Shown: in pieces, positions 51,880 to 62,066 of the stretch
Position numbering within the stretch: position 1 is the first letter of the stretch
Layout of the letters: each line of letters opens with the position of its first letter
DNA from: Aeromonas jandaei
GTDB taxonomy: Bacteria; Pseudomonadota; Gammaproteobacteria; Enterobacterales; Aeromonadaceae
Assembly (NCBI RefSeq): GCF_037890695.1
Contig: NZ_CP149571.1
Span: 2,696,001-2,760,000 of the forward strand
DNA length: 64,000 bases
Direction of reading: 5' to 3'
Translations under genes and position numbers: made by a program
The notes under the pieces: generated by a model
What the model was told of the DNA's origin: nothing
Seen by the model: the letters and a program-made list of their open reading frames with translations, nothing else
Database searches by the model: none

Positions 51880-53109
51880 GTGGACGAGTTTAATCAGCAA
51901 CTTTCCCTGGTGGTGCTCAACAGCGAGCAGCTCGATGGTCGCCAGCAGGTGCAGTACCGCTTCGACGAGATGGGCGGCACCTTGGGTGCTTCCGAGCAGG
52001 ATGACTGGCAACTGAAGGATCGGTTGGGGGCCGTGCTGCCCGCTCACGCCCGGGTCGAGCTCAACGACGGACGCTTTTGTCTGTGCGATCTGAGCGGCCA
52101 GACCTATATCAACGGTGCCACCTCGCCCATCGGACGGGCCCGCAAGGTGCATCTGGAGCAGGGGGATGAGCTCATCGTCGGCCCGTTCCGCCTGCGCGCC
52201 TATCTGGGGGCCATTACGCCGGAGCAGAGCCTGCATCAGGTGCTGGGAACCCATCCGGCCGAGCAGCTTGACGAGTGGCTGGCGGGCGAGGAGCCAACAG
52301 CCGCTGTGGCGGATCCGCGCCATCTCGCTGTCGACCCCTTGCTGGCCCTGCAACAGGAGCGCGCCATCAATCCGCTGGCCGAGAGCCGCATGCAGGCCGA
52401 GCTGCACCCTCAACCGGAGATGGACTCCCTCTCCCTTGCCCCTTTTTCTGCTGTCGAGAACACCATGAACCAAGAATTTCTGGATATGCCCACCATCGAG
52501 AACCATCCCGATTTCATGCCGCAGGAGGGAGTTGATCACGTTGCCCTGACGCCGCTGATGCGCGGTCTGGGTCAGAACCTGCAACTGGAAGATACCCGTC
52601 AGGCGCACGACATGCTTGAAGAGATGGGCAAGACCATGCGGGCCATGGTGGAGGGACTGCTCCAGCTGCAAAACGATCAGGCGGCGCTGGCCGACAAGCA
52701 CTTGCGCCCCATCGAGGATAACCCGCTGCGCCTTGGCCTTGGTTATGACGAGACCCTGGCGGTGCTGTTTGCCGAGCAGAAGAGCCCGGTGCACCTGAGC
52801 GCGCCGGCCGCGGTGGCCGAGAGCCTGCAAAACGTGCGCATTCACCACGTGGCAAACCAGCAGGCCATTAGTGCGGCGCTTGACAGCATCCTGCAGGCCT
52901 TCTCGCCGGAAGCCCTGCTCGGCCGGTTTGAGCAATACCGCCGCAGCGGCGCGCCGGGCATGGCTGATGAAGGGTGGGCCTGGAACATGTACCAGCACTA
53001 CTACCGCGAGCTCACCTCTGCCCGCCAGCAAGGGTTCGACAAGCTGTTCCATCAGGTTTACGCCCAGGCATATGACCAGGCCGTGCGTCAGCAACAGGGA
53101 CTGATTTGA
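51880..53109 (+). CDS. tagH: FHA-domain T6SS-associated protein (TagH/VasC-like)
   Basis: A 409-aa protein with an N-terminal FHA domain (about residues 1-95; LGASEQDDWQLKDR and LCDLSGQTYINGATSPIG), a linker, and a C-terminal VasC/TagH-like helical domain (MRGLGQNLQL to the end, FDKLFHQVYAQAYDQAVRQQQG). FHA domains bind phosphothreonine peptides and link T6SS to Thr-kinase control in other bacteria; no PpkA/PppA is seen in this window. The GTG at 51880 is chosen because AGGAG (51870-51874) lies 5 bases upstream; GTG 51874 and the frame from 51814 are less likely. Confidence 0.88.
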   Translation: MDEFNQQLSLVVLNSEQLDGRQQVQYRFDEMGGTLGASEQDDWQLKDRLGAVLPAHARVELNDGRFCLCDLSGQTYINGATSPIGRARKVHLEQGDELIVGPFRLRAYLGAITPEQSLHQVLGTHPAEQLDEWLAGEEPTAAVADPRHLAVDPLLALQQERAINPLAESRMQAELHPQPEMDSLSLAPFSAVENTMNQEFLDMPTIENHPDFMPQEGVDHVALTPLMRGLGQNLQLEDTRQAHDMLEEMGKTMRAMVEGLLQLQNDQAALADKHLRPIEDNPLRLGLGYDETLAVLFAEQKSPVHLSAPAAVAESLQNVRIHHVANQQAISAALDSILQAFSPEALLGRFEQYRRSGAPGMADEGWAWNMYQHYYRELTSARQQGFDKLFHQVYAQAYDQAVRQQQGLI

Positions 53110-53624
53110 TGATACGTGCGCTGATGCTGGGGGCGGCTCTGCTGACCCTCGCCGGTTGTACCACCATGGGCAAGATGGCTGACGTGGCCATGAACCCCGA
53201 TATCCAGGTGGGGAGCAACAATGATCAGCCCTCTACCCTGGGGCTGAGTCTGGTCGCCGAGCCTGACGTCAACCCCAACGAGAGCGGGGAGGCAGCACCT
53301 ATCGAGTTTCAGGTGGTGCTGCTGGCGGAAGATTCCAAGCTGCTTGCCACCGACTACGACCAGGTGACGGCAGATGTGGAGAAGGCCCTTGGCAAGAACT
53401 ACCTCGATCATCAGGAGTACACCCTGCTGCCCGGCCAGTTCAAATACCTGCCCCCCGTCAAGCTCGACGAGAAGACCCGTTACATCGGCGTGATTGCACG
53501 TTACGCCGACCCGGACAGCGCCGAGTGGCGCAAGGTCATCAAGATCAAGAGCAAGGGAATGGCCTATCAAATCCTGGTGCACCTGCGCCTGGATGAAGTG
53601 GAACTACAAAAAGAAGAAGAATAA
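53109..53624 (+). CDS. tssJ: T6SS outer-membrane lipoprotein TssJ
   Basis: A 171-aa lipoprotein with lipobox LTLAGCTT. It anchors the TssM-TssL membrane complex to the outer membrane. The mature part resembles the TssJ beta-sandwich, with PIEFQVVLLAEDSKLLATDY and the C-terminal VIARYADPDSAEWRKVI followed by VHLRLDEVEL. The ATG at 53109 overlaps the tagH stop. Confidence 0.9.
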   Translation: MIRALMLGAALLTLAGCTTMGKMADVAMNPDIQVGSNNDQPSTLGLSLVAEPDVNPNESGEAAPIEFQVVLLAEDSKLLATDYDQVTADVEKALGKNYLDHQEYTLLPGQFKYLPPVKLDEKTRYIGVIARYADPDSAEWRKVIKIKSKGMAYQILVHLRLDEVELQKEEE

Positions 53625-53626
53625 CC

Positions 53627-54961
53627 ATGTCGAGTCGAAATCGGGTTATCTGGCGTGAAGGGCTCTTTATCAAGCCCCAGCACTTCCAGCAACAACAGAG
53701 ACATTCGGATTACGCGCTGCACGCTCGCCTGAGCGCGCTCAGCGACTACTTCTATGGCTTGCAGTCGCTCGCCATCAATGAGGATTACCTCGGCTTTGGC
53801 CGCATCGCGCTGGTGGGGGCCACCGGCATCCTGCCGGACGGTACCGTGTTCAACATCCCGAACGACGATATGCTGCCGACTCCGCTGGAGATCACCGACG
53901 CTTCGGTCGCCAACCAGAAGGTCTATCTGGCGCTGCCGCTCTCGGTGAGCGGGGTCAACGAGGTGGGGCAGGGCGGTCAGGTCGCTACCCGACTGCAGGC
54001 CCATCGCCACGATGTGCGCGACCTGCACAGCGAAGGGGGGGACGTAGTCTCCCTCGAAGTGGGGCGGGTCAGCCTGCGCCTGATGCTGGAGCGGGAGGAC
54101 CGCAGTGCCTACGCCTCCCTGGCTATCGCCCGCATTCTGGACAAACGTCCGGACGGCGGTCTGGTGCTTGATCCCAACTTCATGCCCTGCAGCATCAGCG
54201 TATCCGCCATCCCGACTCTCAAGCGCTTCCTCGGCGAGTCGGCTGGCCTTGTGGCCGAACGGGCTCGCAGCCTCTCCCAGCGCATCGCGGCGCCGGGTCA
54301 GCAGGGGGTTGCCGATGTGGCCGAGTTCATGATGCTGCAGCTGCTCAACCGCGCCCAGCCTCAGCTCTCCCATCTGGCGCGTCTTGGCACCCTGCACCCC
54401 GAGCGGCTGCATGAGGCGCTGGTGCAGCTGTGCGGTGAGCTGATGACCTTTACCGACGAGTCCCGTCTGCCGCCCGAGTTCCCCGCCTATCGTCACGACG
54501 ATCAGCAGGTGAGCTTCGAGCCGGTGATGCTGGCCCTGCGTCAGGCACTCAGTACCGTGCTGTCGCCGCGCGCCGTCTCCATCCAGCTGCGCAAGCACCA
54601 GTACGGCATCATGGTGGCCATGGTAAGCGAGAGCGAGCTGATGCAGAGCGCCGACTTCGTGCTGGCAGTGCGTGCCCGCATGCCTCAGGAGCAGCTGCGC
54701 AAACAGCTGCTGCAGCAGACCAAGGTGGCCTCCAGCGACAAGATCCGCGAGCTCATCAGCCTGCAACTGCCGGGGATTCCGCTGCTGCCACTGCCGGTGG
54801 CGCCGCGCCAGCTGCCCTACCATGCCGGTTACAGCTACTTCCAGCTCGACCGTCAGAGCCCTGCCTGGCAGATGCTGGCTGTGGGCAACACGCTCGCCTT
54901 CCATATCGCCGGCGATTTCCCCGAGCTCGACATGCAGCTCTGGGCCATTCGTAGCCAGTGA
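53627..54961 (+). CDS. tssK: T6SS baseplate protein TssK
   Basis: A 444-aa trimeric adaptor that joins the baseplate to the TssL-TssM membrane complex. Diagnostic N-terminus NRVIWREGLFIKPQHFQQQQRHSDY, and AEFMMLQLLNRAQPQLSHLARLGTLHPERLH in the centre. It lies 2 bp after tssJ; a GTG overlapping its stop could also serve tssL. Confidence 0.95.
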   Translation: MSSRNRVIWREGLFIKPQHFQQQQRHSDYALHARLSALSDYFYGLQSLAINEDYLGFGRIALVGATGILPDGTVFNIPNDDMLPTPLEITDASVANQKVYLALPLSVSGVNEVGQGGQVATRLQAHRHDVRDLHSEGGDVVSLEVGRVSLRLMLEREDRSAYASLAIARILDKRPDGGLVLDPNFMPCSISVSAIPTLKRFLGESAGLVAERARSLSQRIAAPGQQGVADVAEFMMLQLLNRAQPQLSHLARLGTLHPERLHEALVQLCGELMTFTDESRLPPEFPAYRHDDQQVSFEPVMLALRQALSTVLSPRAVSIQLRKHQYGIMVAMVSESELMQSADFVLAVRARMPQEQLRKQLLQQTKVASSDKIRELISLQLPGIPLLPLPVAPRQLPYHAGYSYFQLDRQSPAWQMLAVGNTLAFHIAGDFPELDMQLWAIRSQ

Positions 54962-54984
54962 TCGCACCAAGGAAACATGCAGAG

Positions 54985-55764
54985 ATGACCACGGACATTA
55001 TCAAGAACGAGCAACTCAGCGATCTGCTGTTCGATCATGCCGAGCAGCTGGACATGGATTCGGACTACTGGTTCCGCCTGCGTGGCCAGAGCATCAACCC
55101 GATGATCGATGCGGTGACCCCCCTGCTGGGGCTGGTGCAGCGGGTGCGCCTGCTGTCCCGTTACGATCGGGTGCCCGAGCTCTATCAGCAGGTGGTGACC
55201 GAGATCCAGGCCATCGAGCAGGAGTTGATGGCTCAGGGTTACGAGAATGGCGTCGTCCTCTCGTTTCGCTACATCCTCTGCACCTTCATCGATGAGGCCG
55301 TGATGGGCCGTGACTGGGGCAGCCAGAGCGAGTGGTCGGAACATTCGCTGTTGACCCGTTTCCACAACGAGACCTGGGGCGGCGAGAAGGTATTCGTCCT
55401 GCTGGCCCGTCTGCAGGAGGATCCGGAGCGCTACCGCGACATTCTGGAGTTCATCTATCTCTGCCTCTGCCTCGGTTTCGAGGGGCGTTACAAGGTGATG
55501 AGCCAGGGGCGCGAGGAGTTCGAGCGCATCGTCCGCCAGCTGCACAAACAGCTTGCCCCCGAGAGCAGCGGCGAGGCACCCAGCGTGTTTCACCTCGACC
55601 TCGGTCGGCAGGCGGCCCGCTACCAGCTGCGCAAGCAGGTCTCCCTGCGCACCCTGTTCATGGGAGGGGCGCTGATCCTGGCCATCATCTTTGGCCTCTA
55701 TCACCACCAACTCAATAACCAGACCCAGGACGTACTGCGTCAACTGGGCGAATTATTAAAATAA
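54985..55764 (+). CDS. tssL: T6SS inner-membrane protein TssL (DotU/IcmH-like)
   Basis: A 259-aa protein with a cytoplasmic DotU domain (SVLVFRYILCTFIDEAVM-like segment SFRYILCTFIDEAVMGRDWG, and LEFIYLCLCLGFEGRYKVM) and one C-terminal membrane helix (TLFMGGALILAIIFGLY). No C-terminal OmpA/peptidoglycan-binding domain is present. The ATG at 54985 is taken because AAGGAAAC lies about 10 bases upstream; GTG 54958, overlapping the tssK stop, is an alternative. Confidence 0.93.
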   Translation: MTTDIIKNEQLSDLLFDHAEQLDMDSDYWFRLRGQSINPMIDAVTPLLGLVQRVRLLSRYDRVPELYQQVVTEIQAIEQELMAQGYENGVVLSFRYILCTFIDEAVMGRDWGSQSEWSEHSLLTRFHNETWGGEKVFVLLARLQEDPERYRDILEFIYLCLCLGFEGRYKVMSQGREEFERIVRQLHKQLAPESSGEAPSVFHLDLGRQAARYQLRKQVSLRTLFMGGALILAIIFGLYHHQLNNQTQDVLRQLGELLK

Positions 55765-55783
55765 GTACTAAGGAGAGCACGCC

Positions 55784-58426
55784 TTGATCCGTATAGAACT
55801 GCCAGTACTGGTGGAAAGACTCAACCCTATCTGCCGTCACATGCTGGAGGAGGCCGCGGCCCTCTGTGTCAACCATCAGGGAGCCGAGATCCGCATCGAG
55901 CATCTGCTGCTCAAGATGCTGGATACGCCGCTCAGCGATGTCCGTCTCATCTTCAAACGCGCCGACGTGGAAGTGGAGGAGCTCAAAACCCTGCTGCAAC
56001 CGTCCGCTGCCGACAACGGCTATGGCCAGGGTTATCCCTCTTTTTCGCCGCTGCTGGTCGAGTGGCTGCAAGACAGCTGGCTGCTCGCCTCCGCCGAGAT
56101 GCTGCATGCCCAGCTGCGCAGCGGCGTCATGCTGCTGGTGCTGTTGATGACCCCGCAGCGCTATTTGTCCGGTTCGGTGACCCGTTTGCTGGCCAACGTC
56201 AATCGCGAGCTGCTGCGCCAGCAGTTCGACGAGTGGGTCAAGGAGTCTGCCGAGACGCCGGTGACCAATCCGGCCAATGGCAACACGGCACCGGCAGCAC
56301 TGCCGACCGACGCTACCCTGCTGGCCCGCTTTACCGTCAATGTGACCGAGCAGGCCCGTCAGGGTTCGCTTGATCCCGTACTCTGCCGGGATCACGAGAT
56401 CGATCTGATGATCGACATCCTCTCCCGTCGCCGCAAAAACAACCCCATCGTGGTGGGCGAGGCGGGCGTCGGTAAAAGCGCCCTGATCGAGGGGCTGGCC
56501 CTGCGCATCGTGGCGGGTCAGGTGCCCGAGAAACTGCGCGGGGTCGAGTTGATGACGCTGGATCTCGGTGCCATGCAGGCGGGCGCCTCGGTCAAGGGGG
56601 AGTTCGAGAAGCGCTTCAAGGGGGTGATGCAGGAGGTCAAGGAGTCGGTGCGTCCGGTCATCCTCTTTATCGACGAGGCACATACCCTGATCGGTGCCGG
56701 AAACCAGGCCGGCGGCATGGATGTCTCCAACCTGATCAAGCCGGCGCTGGCCCGTGGCGAGCTGCGCACCATTGCCGCCACCACCTGGAGCGAGTACAAG
56801 AAGTATGTCGAGAAGGATGCGGCGCTCTCCCGTCGCTTCCAGCTGGTCAAGGTGAGCGAACCCAATGCCGATGAGGCGACGGTGATCCTGCGCGGCCTGC
56901 GCAGCATCTACGAGAAGGCCCACGGGGTACTGATCGACGAGGAGGCACTGCAAGCTGCGGCCCAGCTCTCTGCCCGCTACATCTCCGGCCGTCAGTTGCC
57001 GGACAAGGCGATCGACGTGCTCGATACCGCCTGTGCCCGGGTTGCCATCAACCTCACCACCCCGCCGCGCGCCGTCAGCCATCTGCAAAACGAGCTGCGC
57101 CAGCGTGAGCTGGAGATCCGCCAGCTGGAGCGCCAGCGCCTGATCGGGTTGGGTGACAACGAAGAGCGCCTCGCCGAGCTGCAGGAAGAGCAACTGCGTT
57201 GCCGCGAATCGCTGGCGGAGCAGGAGTCCCGCTGGCAGCAGCAGCAGGGGCTGGTTCACCGGATTATCGAGCTGCGCGCCGCTCTTCTGGCAGATCAGCA
57301 GGATGAGATGCTGGCCAGAGAGGCACTGGATCTCGCCGATGCGCCGCTCGATCCGCAAGCGGCTGCCGAGCAGCTGGCCACCCTCGAGAGCGAGCTGGCC
57401 GACCTGCAGCAGGGAGAGGTGCTGGTCTCCGCTCATGTCGACAAAACCCAGATTGCCGCCGTCATCGCCGAGTGGACCGGAGTGCCGCTCAATCGTATCT
57501 CCCAGGGGGAGCTCGATGTGGTGACCCGCCTGCCGGAGTACCTTGGCGATCTCATCAAGGGGCAGGATGTGGCGGTGGCCCACCTGCACAAGCACCTGCT
57601 GACTGCGCGCGCCGATCTGCGTCGTCCCGGCCGTCCGCTGGGGGCCTTCCTGCTGGTGGGCCCGAGCGGGGTTGGCAAGACCGAAACCGTGCTGCAGATT
57701 GCCGAGCTGATGTTCGGCGGCCGCCAGTATCTGACCACCATCAACATGTCCGAGTATCAGGAGAAACACACGGTTTCCCGTCTGATCGGCTCGCCTCCCG
57801 GCTATGTCGGCTTTGGCGAGGGTGGCGTATTGACCGAAGCCATTCGCCAGAAACCCTACTCGGTGGTGCTGCTGGATGAGGTGGAAAAAGCGCACCCGGA
57901 TGTGCTCAACCTCTTCTATCAGGCGTTCGACAAGGGCGAGCTGGCTGATGGGGAAGGGCGGATCATCGACTGCAAGAACGTGGTCTTCTTCCTCACCTCC
58001 AACCTCGGTTTCCAGACCATCGTCGAGCACGCCGAGCAGCCCGATGTGCTGCTGGATGCCCTCTATCCGGAGCTCGCTGCCTTCTTCAAGCCAGCCCTGC
58101 TGGCGCGGATGGAGGTGATCCCCTATCTGCCGCTCGGTCACGACACCCTGGTGCAGATCGTGGGTGGCAAGCTCAACCGGCTGGTCAAGCTGCTCAAGGA
58201 GCGCTTTGGTGCCGAGGTGGAGCTCGATGGCGAGGTGGCCGAAGAGATCCTGCTGCGGGCCAACCGCAGCGAGAACGGTGCACGCATGCTCGAATCGGTG
58301 ATCGATGGCGCCCTGCTGCCGCCGGTCTCCCTGCAACTGCTGCAGCGTCTCTCGGCCGGTGAGCCCATCAACCGGGTTCGCTTCTCTGTGGTCGATCACC
58401 AGTTCGTGGCCGAGGTGGAGGGCTGA
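55784..58426 (+). CDS. tssH: T6SS sheath-recycling ATPase TssH (ClpV)
   Basis: An 880-aa AAA+ unfoldase that disassembles contracted TssBC sheaths. It has an N-terminal ClpN-like domain (start [15 protein letters not shown]), AAA domain 1 with Walker [10 protein letters not shown] near residue 226 and Walker B ILFIDEAH, a coiled-coil middle domain, and AAA domain 2 with [10 protein letters not shown] near residue 625. The start codon is TTG at 55784, supported by AGGAG (55771-55775) and by the N-terminus matching ClpV orthologues. It lacks the ClpP-binding loop expected of ClpA/X. Confidence 0.94.
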   Translation: MIRIELPVLVERLNPICRHMLEEAAALCVNHQGAEIRIEHLLLKMLDTPLSDVRLIFKRADVEVEELKTLLQPSAADNGYGQGYPSFSPLLVEWLQDSWLLASAEMLHAQLRSGVMLLVLLMTPQRYLSGSVTRLLANVNRELLRQQFDEWVKESAETPVTNPANGNTAPAALPTDATLLARFTVNVTEQARQGSLDPVLCRDHEIDLMIDILSRRRKNNPIVVGEAGVGKSALIEGLALRIVAGQVPEKLRGVELMTLDLGAMQAGASVKGEFEKRFKGVMQEVKESVRPVILFIDEAHTLIGAGNQAGGMDVSNLIKPALARGELRTIAATTWSEYKKYVEKDAALSRRFQLVKVSEPNADEATVILRGLRSIYEKAHGVLIDEEALQAAAQLSARYISGRQLPDKAIDVLDTACARVAINLTTPPRAVSHLQNELRQRELEIRQLERQRLIGLGDNEERLAELQEEQLRCRESLAEQESRWQQQQGLVHRIIELRAALLADQQDEMLAREALDLADAPLDPQAAAEQLATLESELADLQQGEVLVSAHVDKTQIAAVIAEWTGVPLNRISQGELDVVTRLPEYLGDLIKGQDVAVAHLHKHLLTARADLRRPGRPLGAFLLVGPSGVGKTETVLQIAELMFGGRQYLTTINMSEYQEKHTVSRLIGSPPGYVGFGEGGVLTEAIRQKPYSVVLLDEVEKAHPDVLNLFYQAFDKGELADGEGRIIDCKNVVFFLTSNLGFQTIVEHAEQPDVLLDALYPELAAFFKPALLARMEVIPYLPLGHDTLVQIVGGKLNRLVKLLKERFGAEVELDGEVAEEILLRANRSENGARMLESVIDGALLPPVSLQLLQRLSAGEPINRVRFSVVDHQFVAEVEG

Positions 58427-58428
58427 CC

Positions 58429-59967
58429 ATGGAACAAGCCCTCGCATTCGCCCTCGCGCTCACCGAGCAGCGCGACGAAGCCCACCTTTGCCACTGGTGG
58501 AGCTCGACCCTCCATGCCAGCTTTCAGCCAAAAGGGATCCTGCTTGGCATGCTGGATGTGAGCGGTCGCCAGCTCGAATGCAAAGGCTGGGTCAAGGGGC
58601 AGGAGGTGGCGCTGGGGCTGGCGGTGGATGACTTCTCCCATCCGCTCGCCTATGTGCTGCACAAGGCGCAGTCCCGCACCTGGGACTCCCTCTATGGCGG
58701 TGCCCGCATCGAGCACGCCGGTTTTCGCGCACTGCTGGCCAATCTGGGCCAGCAGTGCGGGCTGCATGCGTTCCCGTTGATGGATGGCAAGGGCAAGCCG
58801 TTTGCCGTGCTGGCCCTGCTCGATCGGGGTGAGGTATTGCAGGAGTGGGCCGAGGGGCCCGAGCTTGCCAGTCTGGCGCAGGTCTTTTGCAACCAGCTCA
58901 CCCTTATTCGCGATCTGGGGCGCAGCCGCCGGGATCAGAGCGTGCTGCGCGACTCCCTGCGCCAGATAAAAGGTGAAGAGGATCGTCTGCGCCAGCACGA
59001 GAAACTGCTGGGCGAGCAGTTGATCGGCCAGTCGGCGGTGATCTGCGGTCTGCGCGAGCAGATCGCTCAGGCGGGCCGCCACAAGCTGACCGTCCTCATT
59101 CAGGGGGAGACCGGCAGTGGCAAGGAGGTGGTCGCGCGGCTGGTGCACCAATGCTCCGACCGGGCTCACAAGCCCTTTGTGGCCATCAACTGTGCCGCCA
59201 TTCCGGAGAACCTCATCGAGAGCGAGCTGTTTGGTTATCAGAAGGGGGCCTTCTCCGGCGCGCTCAGCAACAAGAGCGGGTTGGTCGAACAGGCCAATGG
59301 TGGCACCCTCTTTCTGGATGAAGTGGGTGACATGCCAGCCGCCATGCAGGCCAAGCTGCTCAGGGTACTGGAAACCCGCAGCTACCGGCCACTTGGCGCC
59401 GAGCAGGAGCGTCAGTCTGACTTTCGTCTCATCGCCGCCACCCATCAGCCGCTCACTCGCCATGTGGAGGAGGGGCAGTTCCGTGCCGACCTCTACCACC
59501 GCCTTTGCCAGTGCCTGCTGCTGATCGCCCCGTTGCGCGAACATATGGAAGATGTGCCGCTGCTCTGCCAGCACTTCATGGCCCAGTTTGCCGCTCAGGA
59601 TGGCAAGGCGCTGGCAGGGTTGCAGCGCAAGTTTTTGAAGCAGCTGCAAACCTATGACTTCCCGGGCAATGTGCGCGAGCTGCGCAACCTGCTGGAGGTC
59701 GCCTGTGCCCATACCAGCCATGGTGAGGAGGTGGGGCTGGAGGCTCTGCCGCCAGAGCTGCGCGAGCGGGTTTGCGTCGAGCTGCCCGGCGCACTGGATG
59801 ACTACAACCACATCCGCGATTTGCGCCGCGCCATGCAGCAGTACGAAGCCTCGGTGATCGAGGCACGCCTGCGCTACTTCCAGGGCAACCGGATGCTGGT
59901 GGCGGAGAGCCTCAATATTCCCAAGCGCACCCTGGATCACAAGTGCCAGAAACTGGAGGTGAGCTGA
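58429..59967 (+). CDS. vasH: Sigma-54-dependent T6SS regulator VasH
   Basis: A 512-aa enhancer-binding protein. An N-terminal GAF-like sensory domain (residues 1-170) is followed by an AAA+ sigma-54-interaction domain: Walker A GETGSGKE near residue 226, the loop-1 motif GAFSGA (GAFTGA in most activators) near 273, Walker B GGTLFLDEVGD, and the arginine-finger region FRADLYHRL. A C-terminal Fis-type helix-turn-helix (MLVAESLNIPKRTLDHKCQKL) binds DNA. It is expected to act on the sigma-54 promoter of hcp at 41620. It starts 2 bp after tssH. Confidence 0.93.
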   Translation: MEQALAFALALTEQRDEAHLCHWWSSTLHASFQPKGILLGMLDVSGRQLECKGWVKGQEVALGLAVDDFSHPLAYVLHKAQSRTWDSLYGGARIEHAGFRALLANLGQQCGLHAFPLMDGKGKPFAVLALLDRGEVLQEWAEGPELASLAQVFCNQLTLIRDLGRSRRDQSVLRDSLRQIKGEEDRLRQHEKLLGEQLIGQSAVICGLREQIAQAGRHKLTVLIQGETGSGKEVVARLVHQCSDRAHKPFVAINCAAIPENLIESELFGYQKGAFSGALSNKSGLVEQANGGTLFLDEVGDMPAAMQAKLLRVLETRSYRPLGAEQERQSDFRLIAATHQPLTRHVEEGQFRADLYHRLCQCLLLIAPLREHMEDVPLLCQHFMAQFAAQDGKALAGLQRKFLKQLQTYDFPGNVRELRNLLEVACAHTSHGEEVGLEALPPELRERVCVELPGALDDYNHIRDLRRAMQQYEASVIEARLRYFQGNRMLVAESLNIPKRTLDHKCQKLEVS

Positions 59968-60572
59968 TGAGCCTGCTCGCATTGGTGCCGTTGCTGCTGG
60001 CCAGCAGTGCGGCGCAGCCATCCCCGGAGTTGGCCCAATTGCAGGCGTGCCGGCGCGAACCGTCGCCCTTGGTGCGTCTGGCCTGCTATGACGCTATTGG
60101 AAAGGGGGCGGCCGGGAGTGAAGAGGGGGCGGTCTCCCGCTCCCCTGCCTGGCAGGCGATCCTGACCCAGGAGCAGGGGCGTCAGCCTGACAGCCCCCCT
60201 TTTCTGCCACTGCTGGATGAAGCGGGCGGCAGCGTCACCCTGACCCGTCCTGCCCTGCGCGGTGCCACTTTGGCCATCGGTTGCGTCAACAGCATCACCC
60301 ATATCCGGCTGCGGCTTGATAACCCCTGGGTGGGGGAGCGGGTGCAGATAGCTCTGGATGGTGAGCCAAGTCGCCAGTCGCAGAGCTGGTTTGTCCGGGA
60401 TCAGGGGCTGCTGCTCGAGTATGGCCGTGGCTTGCCCGCCATCGAGGAGCTCAAGCGCTGGATCGGGGCTCGTGAACTGCAGGTGCAGGCCGACAATGGC
60501 GCCATCCTGCGGGTGGATCTCAGCGGTCTCAAGGAGGCACTGCAGCCCGTGCGCCAGCAGTGCCGCTGGTAA
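59967..60572 (+). CDS. vasI: T6SS-associated protein VasI (TagO-like)
   Basis: A 201-aa exported protein: an N-terminal hydrophobic stretch (SLLALVPLLLASSAA) acts as signal peptide, followed by CRREPSPLVRLACYDAIGKG, whose cysteine pair is typical of VasI/TagO proteins. TagO-like proteins are proposed to anchor or modulate the T6SS membrane complex with TssA. The ATG at 59967 overlaps the vasH stop and has GGAGGTG at 59955-59961. Confidence 0.85.
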   Translation: MSLLALVPLLLASSAAQPSPELAQLQACRREPSPLVRLACYDAIGKGAAGSEEGAVSRSPAWQAILTQEQGRQPDSPPFLPLLDEAGGSVTLTRPALRGATLAIGCVNSITHIRLRLDNPWVGERVQIALDGEPSRQSQSWFVRDQGLLLEYGRGLPAIEELKRWIGARELQVQADNGAILRVDLSGLKEALQPVRQQCRW

Positions 60573-60581
60573 GGGGGCGCA

Positions 60582-62024
60582 ATGAGCTATCAACACCCCT
60601 GGTGTGGCCGCCTGCTGACCCCTCTCTCTGTCGAGCTGGTGAAGGGGGCCGTGCCTGCTGACGAGCCGCGCTGGGATTATGTCGAGACCGAGCTGGTCAA
60701 GCTGGGCTCGCTGGCCCACAGCCAGGTCGATCTCAATGCGGTAGCCGAGGCGTGCCTCGTGCTGCTGGAGAGCAAAACCAAGGATATGCGGGTGCTGGCC
60801 CAGTTGCTGCGCTGCCTGCAGCATCCGGCCAAGGCGACCCCCATGGGGACGGCAATCCTGCTGCTGGAGTGCTGGATCCGCGACTACTGGTCGCTCGCCT
60901 GGCCCGGCAATGCCACCCAGAAACAGCGATTGATGGTGCAGATCGTCAAGCGTTTTGAAGGGGTATTGCCACGGGTATCGGAGAGCGCCTCGGCGGCGGA
61001 GCTGGCCGGTTTGCTGGCTCGCGCCGAACAGCTGGAGGCGGCGTGGCTGGCGCTTTGCCCGGACAAGGGCGAGTTGCTCGACCCGCTGGTGATGGGTCTG
61101 AAACGGGCCCAGCGCCAGCAGGTGGCACAGGCGCAGGCCGATGAGGCTGGCACGCCGCAAAGCAGCGCGACCGTGGCGCTAGGTGCCGCTGTGTCCGGCA
61201 TTCCCGTTACCACCTCGAGTGCAGCGCAGGGGAGTGCGGGCCAGCGTCCGCCGGTGGAGATCGACAGCTCCAACGATCGGGCATGGCGCCAGACCCAGCT
61301 CAAGGTGGCGGAGCTCCTCATTGAGCGTCAGCCGGAGGCCGCAGTGGGCTATCGCCTGCGTCGCCACGCTATCTGGGCCGGTATCACGACCCCTCCCATG
61401 ACGGCGCAGGGTAACAAGACCCAGCTTGCGCCCATGTCGGTTGACATGGTGGATGAGTATCGCGCCGCGATGAATGCCGCCGATCAGGGGCTCTGGCAGC
61501 GGATCGAACAGAGTCTGACGCTGGCGCCCTACTGGTTCGAGGGGCACATGCTCTCGGCCATGGTGGCGCAGAAGCTCGGCTTTGCCACGGTGGCGCAGGC
61601 CATCATGCAGGAGCTGGAGACCTTCTTGCAGCGTCTGCCGGCGCTGCGGGAGCTCACCTTCAGCGATGGCACCCCCTTTCTGTCGGCCGAGTGCAGCCGC
61701 TGGTTGCAACCAGCCAAGGGGGGGAGCAGTGACGGGCAAGGGGGTTGCTCTCTGGCCGAAGAGGTGGCTCTGCGCCATGGCGAGCAGGGGGTGGCTGCGG
61801 CGCTCGCCCTGCTCGATGAGCGGATGGCGCAACTGAAAGAGCCCAGAGCCCGCTTCCATGCACAACTGGTGCAGGCGGAGTTATTGGAACAGGAAGGCAT
61901 GAATTCGCTGGCTCGCCAGCACTACCAGCACTTGTGGCAAGAAGCCACCCGTCTGGGACTGTCGCAATGGGAACCGGGGCTGGTGAGCCGTCTGGAACGT
62001 CATGCGACCGCCTTGGCGCAATGA
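60582..62024 (+). CDS. tssA: T6SS cap/baseplate protein TssA (VasJ, ImpA-N domain)
   Basis: A 480-aa TssA-family protein that helps start and stabilise tube and sheath polymerisation. The N-terminal ImpA_N domain (LLTPLSVELVKGAVPADEPRWDYVETELVKLGSLAH and LLLECWIRDYWSLAWP) is clear. A flexible, low-complexity linker (about 185-225) precedes a VasJ-type C-terminal domain (YWFEGHMLSAMVAQKLGF; AALALLDERMAQLKEPRARF). It is located 9 bp after vasI. Confidence 0.9.
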   Translation: MSYQHPWCGRLLTPLSVELVKGAVPADEPRWDYVETELVKLGSLAHSQVDLNAVAEACLVLLESKTKDMRVLAQLLRCLQHPAKATPMGTAILLLECWIRDYWSLAWPGNATQKQRLMVQIVKRFEGVLPRVSESASAAELAGLLARAEQLEAAWLALCPDKGELLDPLVMGLKRAQRQQVAQAQADEAGTPQSSATVALGAAVSGIPVTTSSAAQGSAGQRPPVEIDSSNDRAWRQTQLKVAELLIERQPEAAVGYRLRRHAIWAGITTPPMTAQGNKTQLAPMSVDMVDEYRAAMNAADQGLWQRIEQSLTLAPYWFEGHMLSAMVAQKLGFATVAQAIMQELETFLQRLPALRELTFSDGTPFLSAECSRWLQPAKGGSSDGQGGCSLAEEVALRHGEQGVAAALALLDERMAQLKEPRARFHAQLVQAELLEQEGMNSLARQHYQHLWQEATRLGLSQWEPGLVSRLERHATALAQ

Positions 62025-62066
62025 GTGTCGAAATGAGTCATTGAGTCGGAGTTGAATCACAATCTT

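Noticed and set aside
55712..58447. Minus-strand open frame of 911 codons
   Set aside because: Exact shadow of tssH (ClpV), whose AAA motifs are intact on the plus strand.
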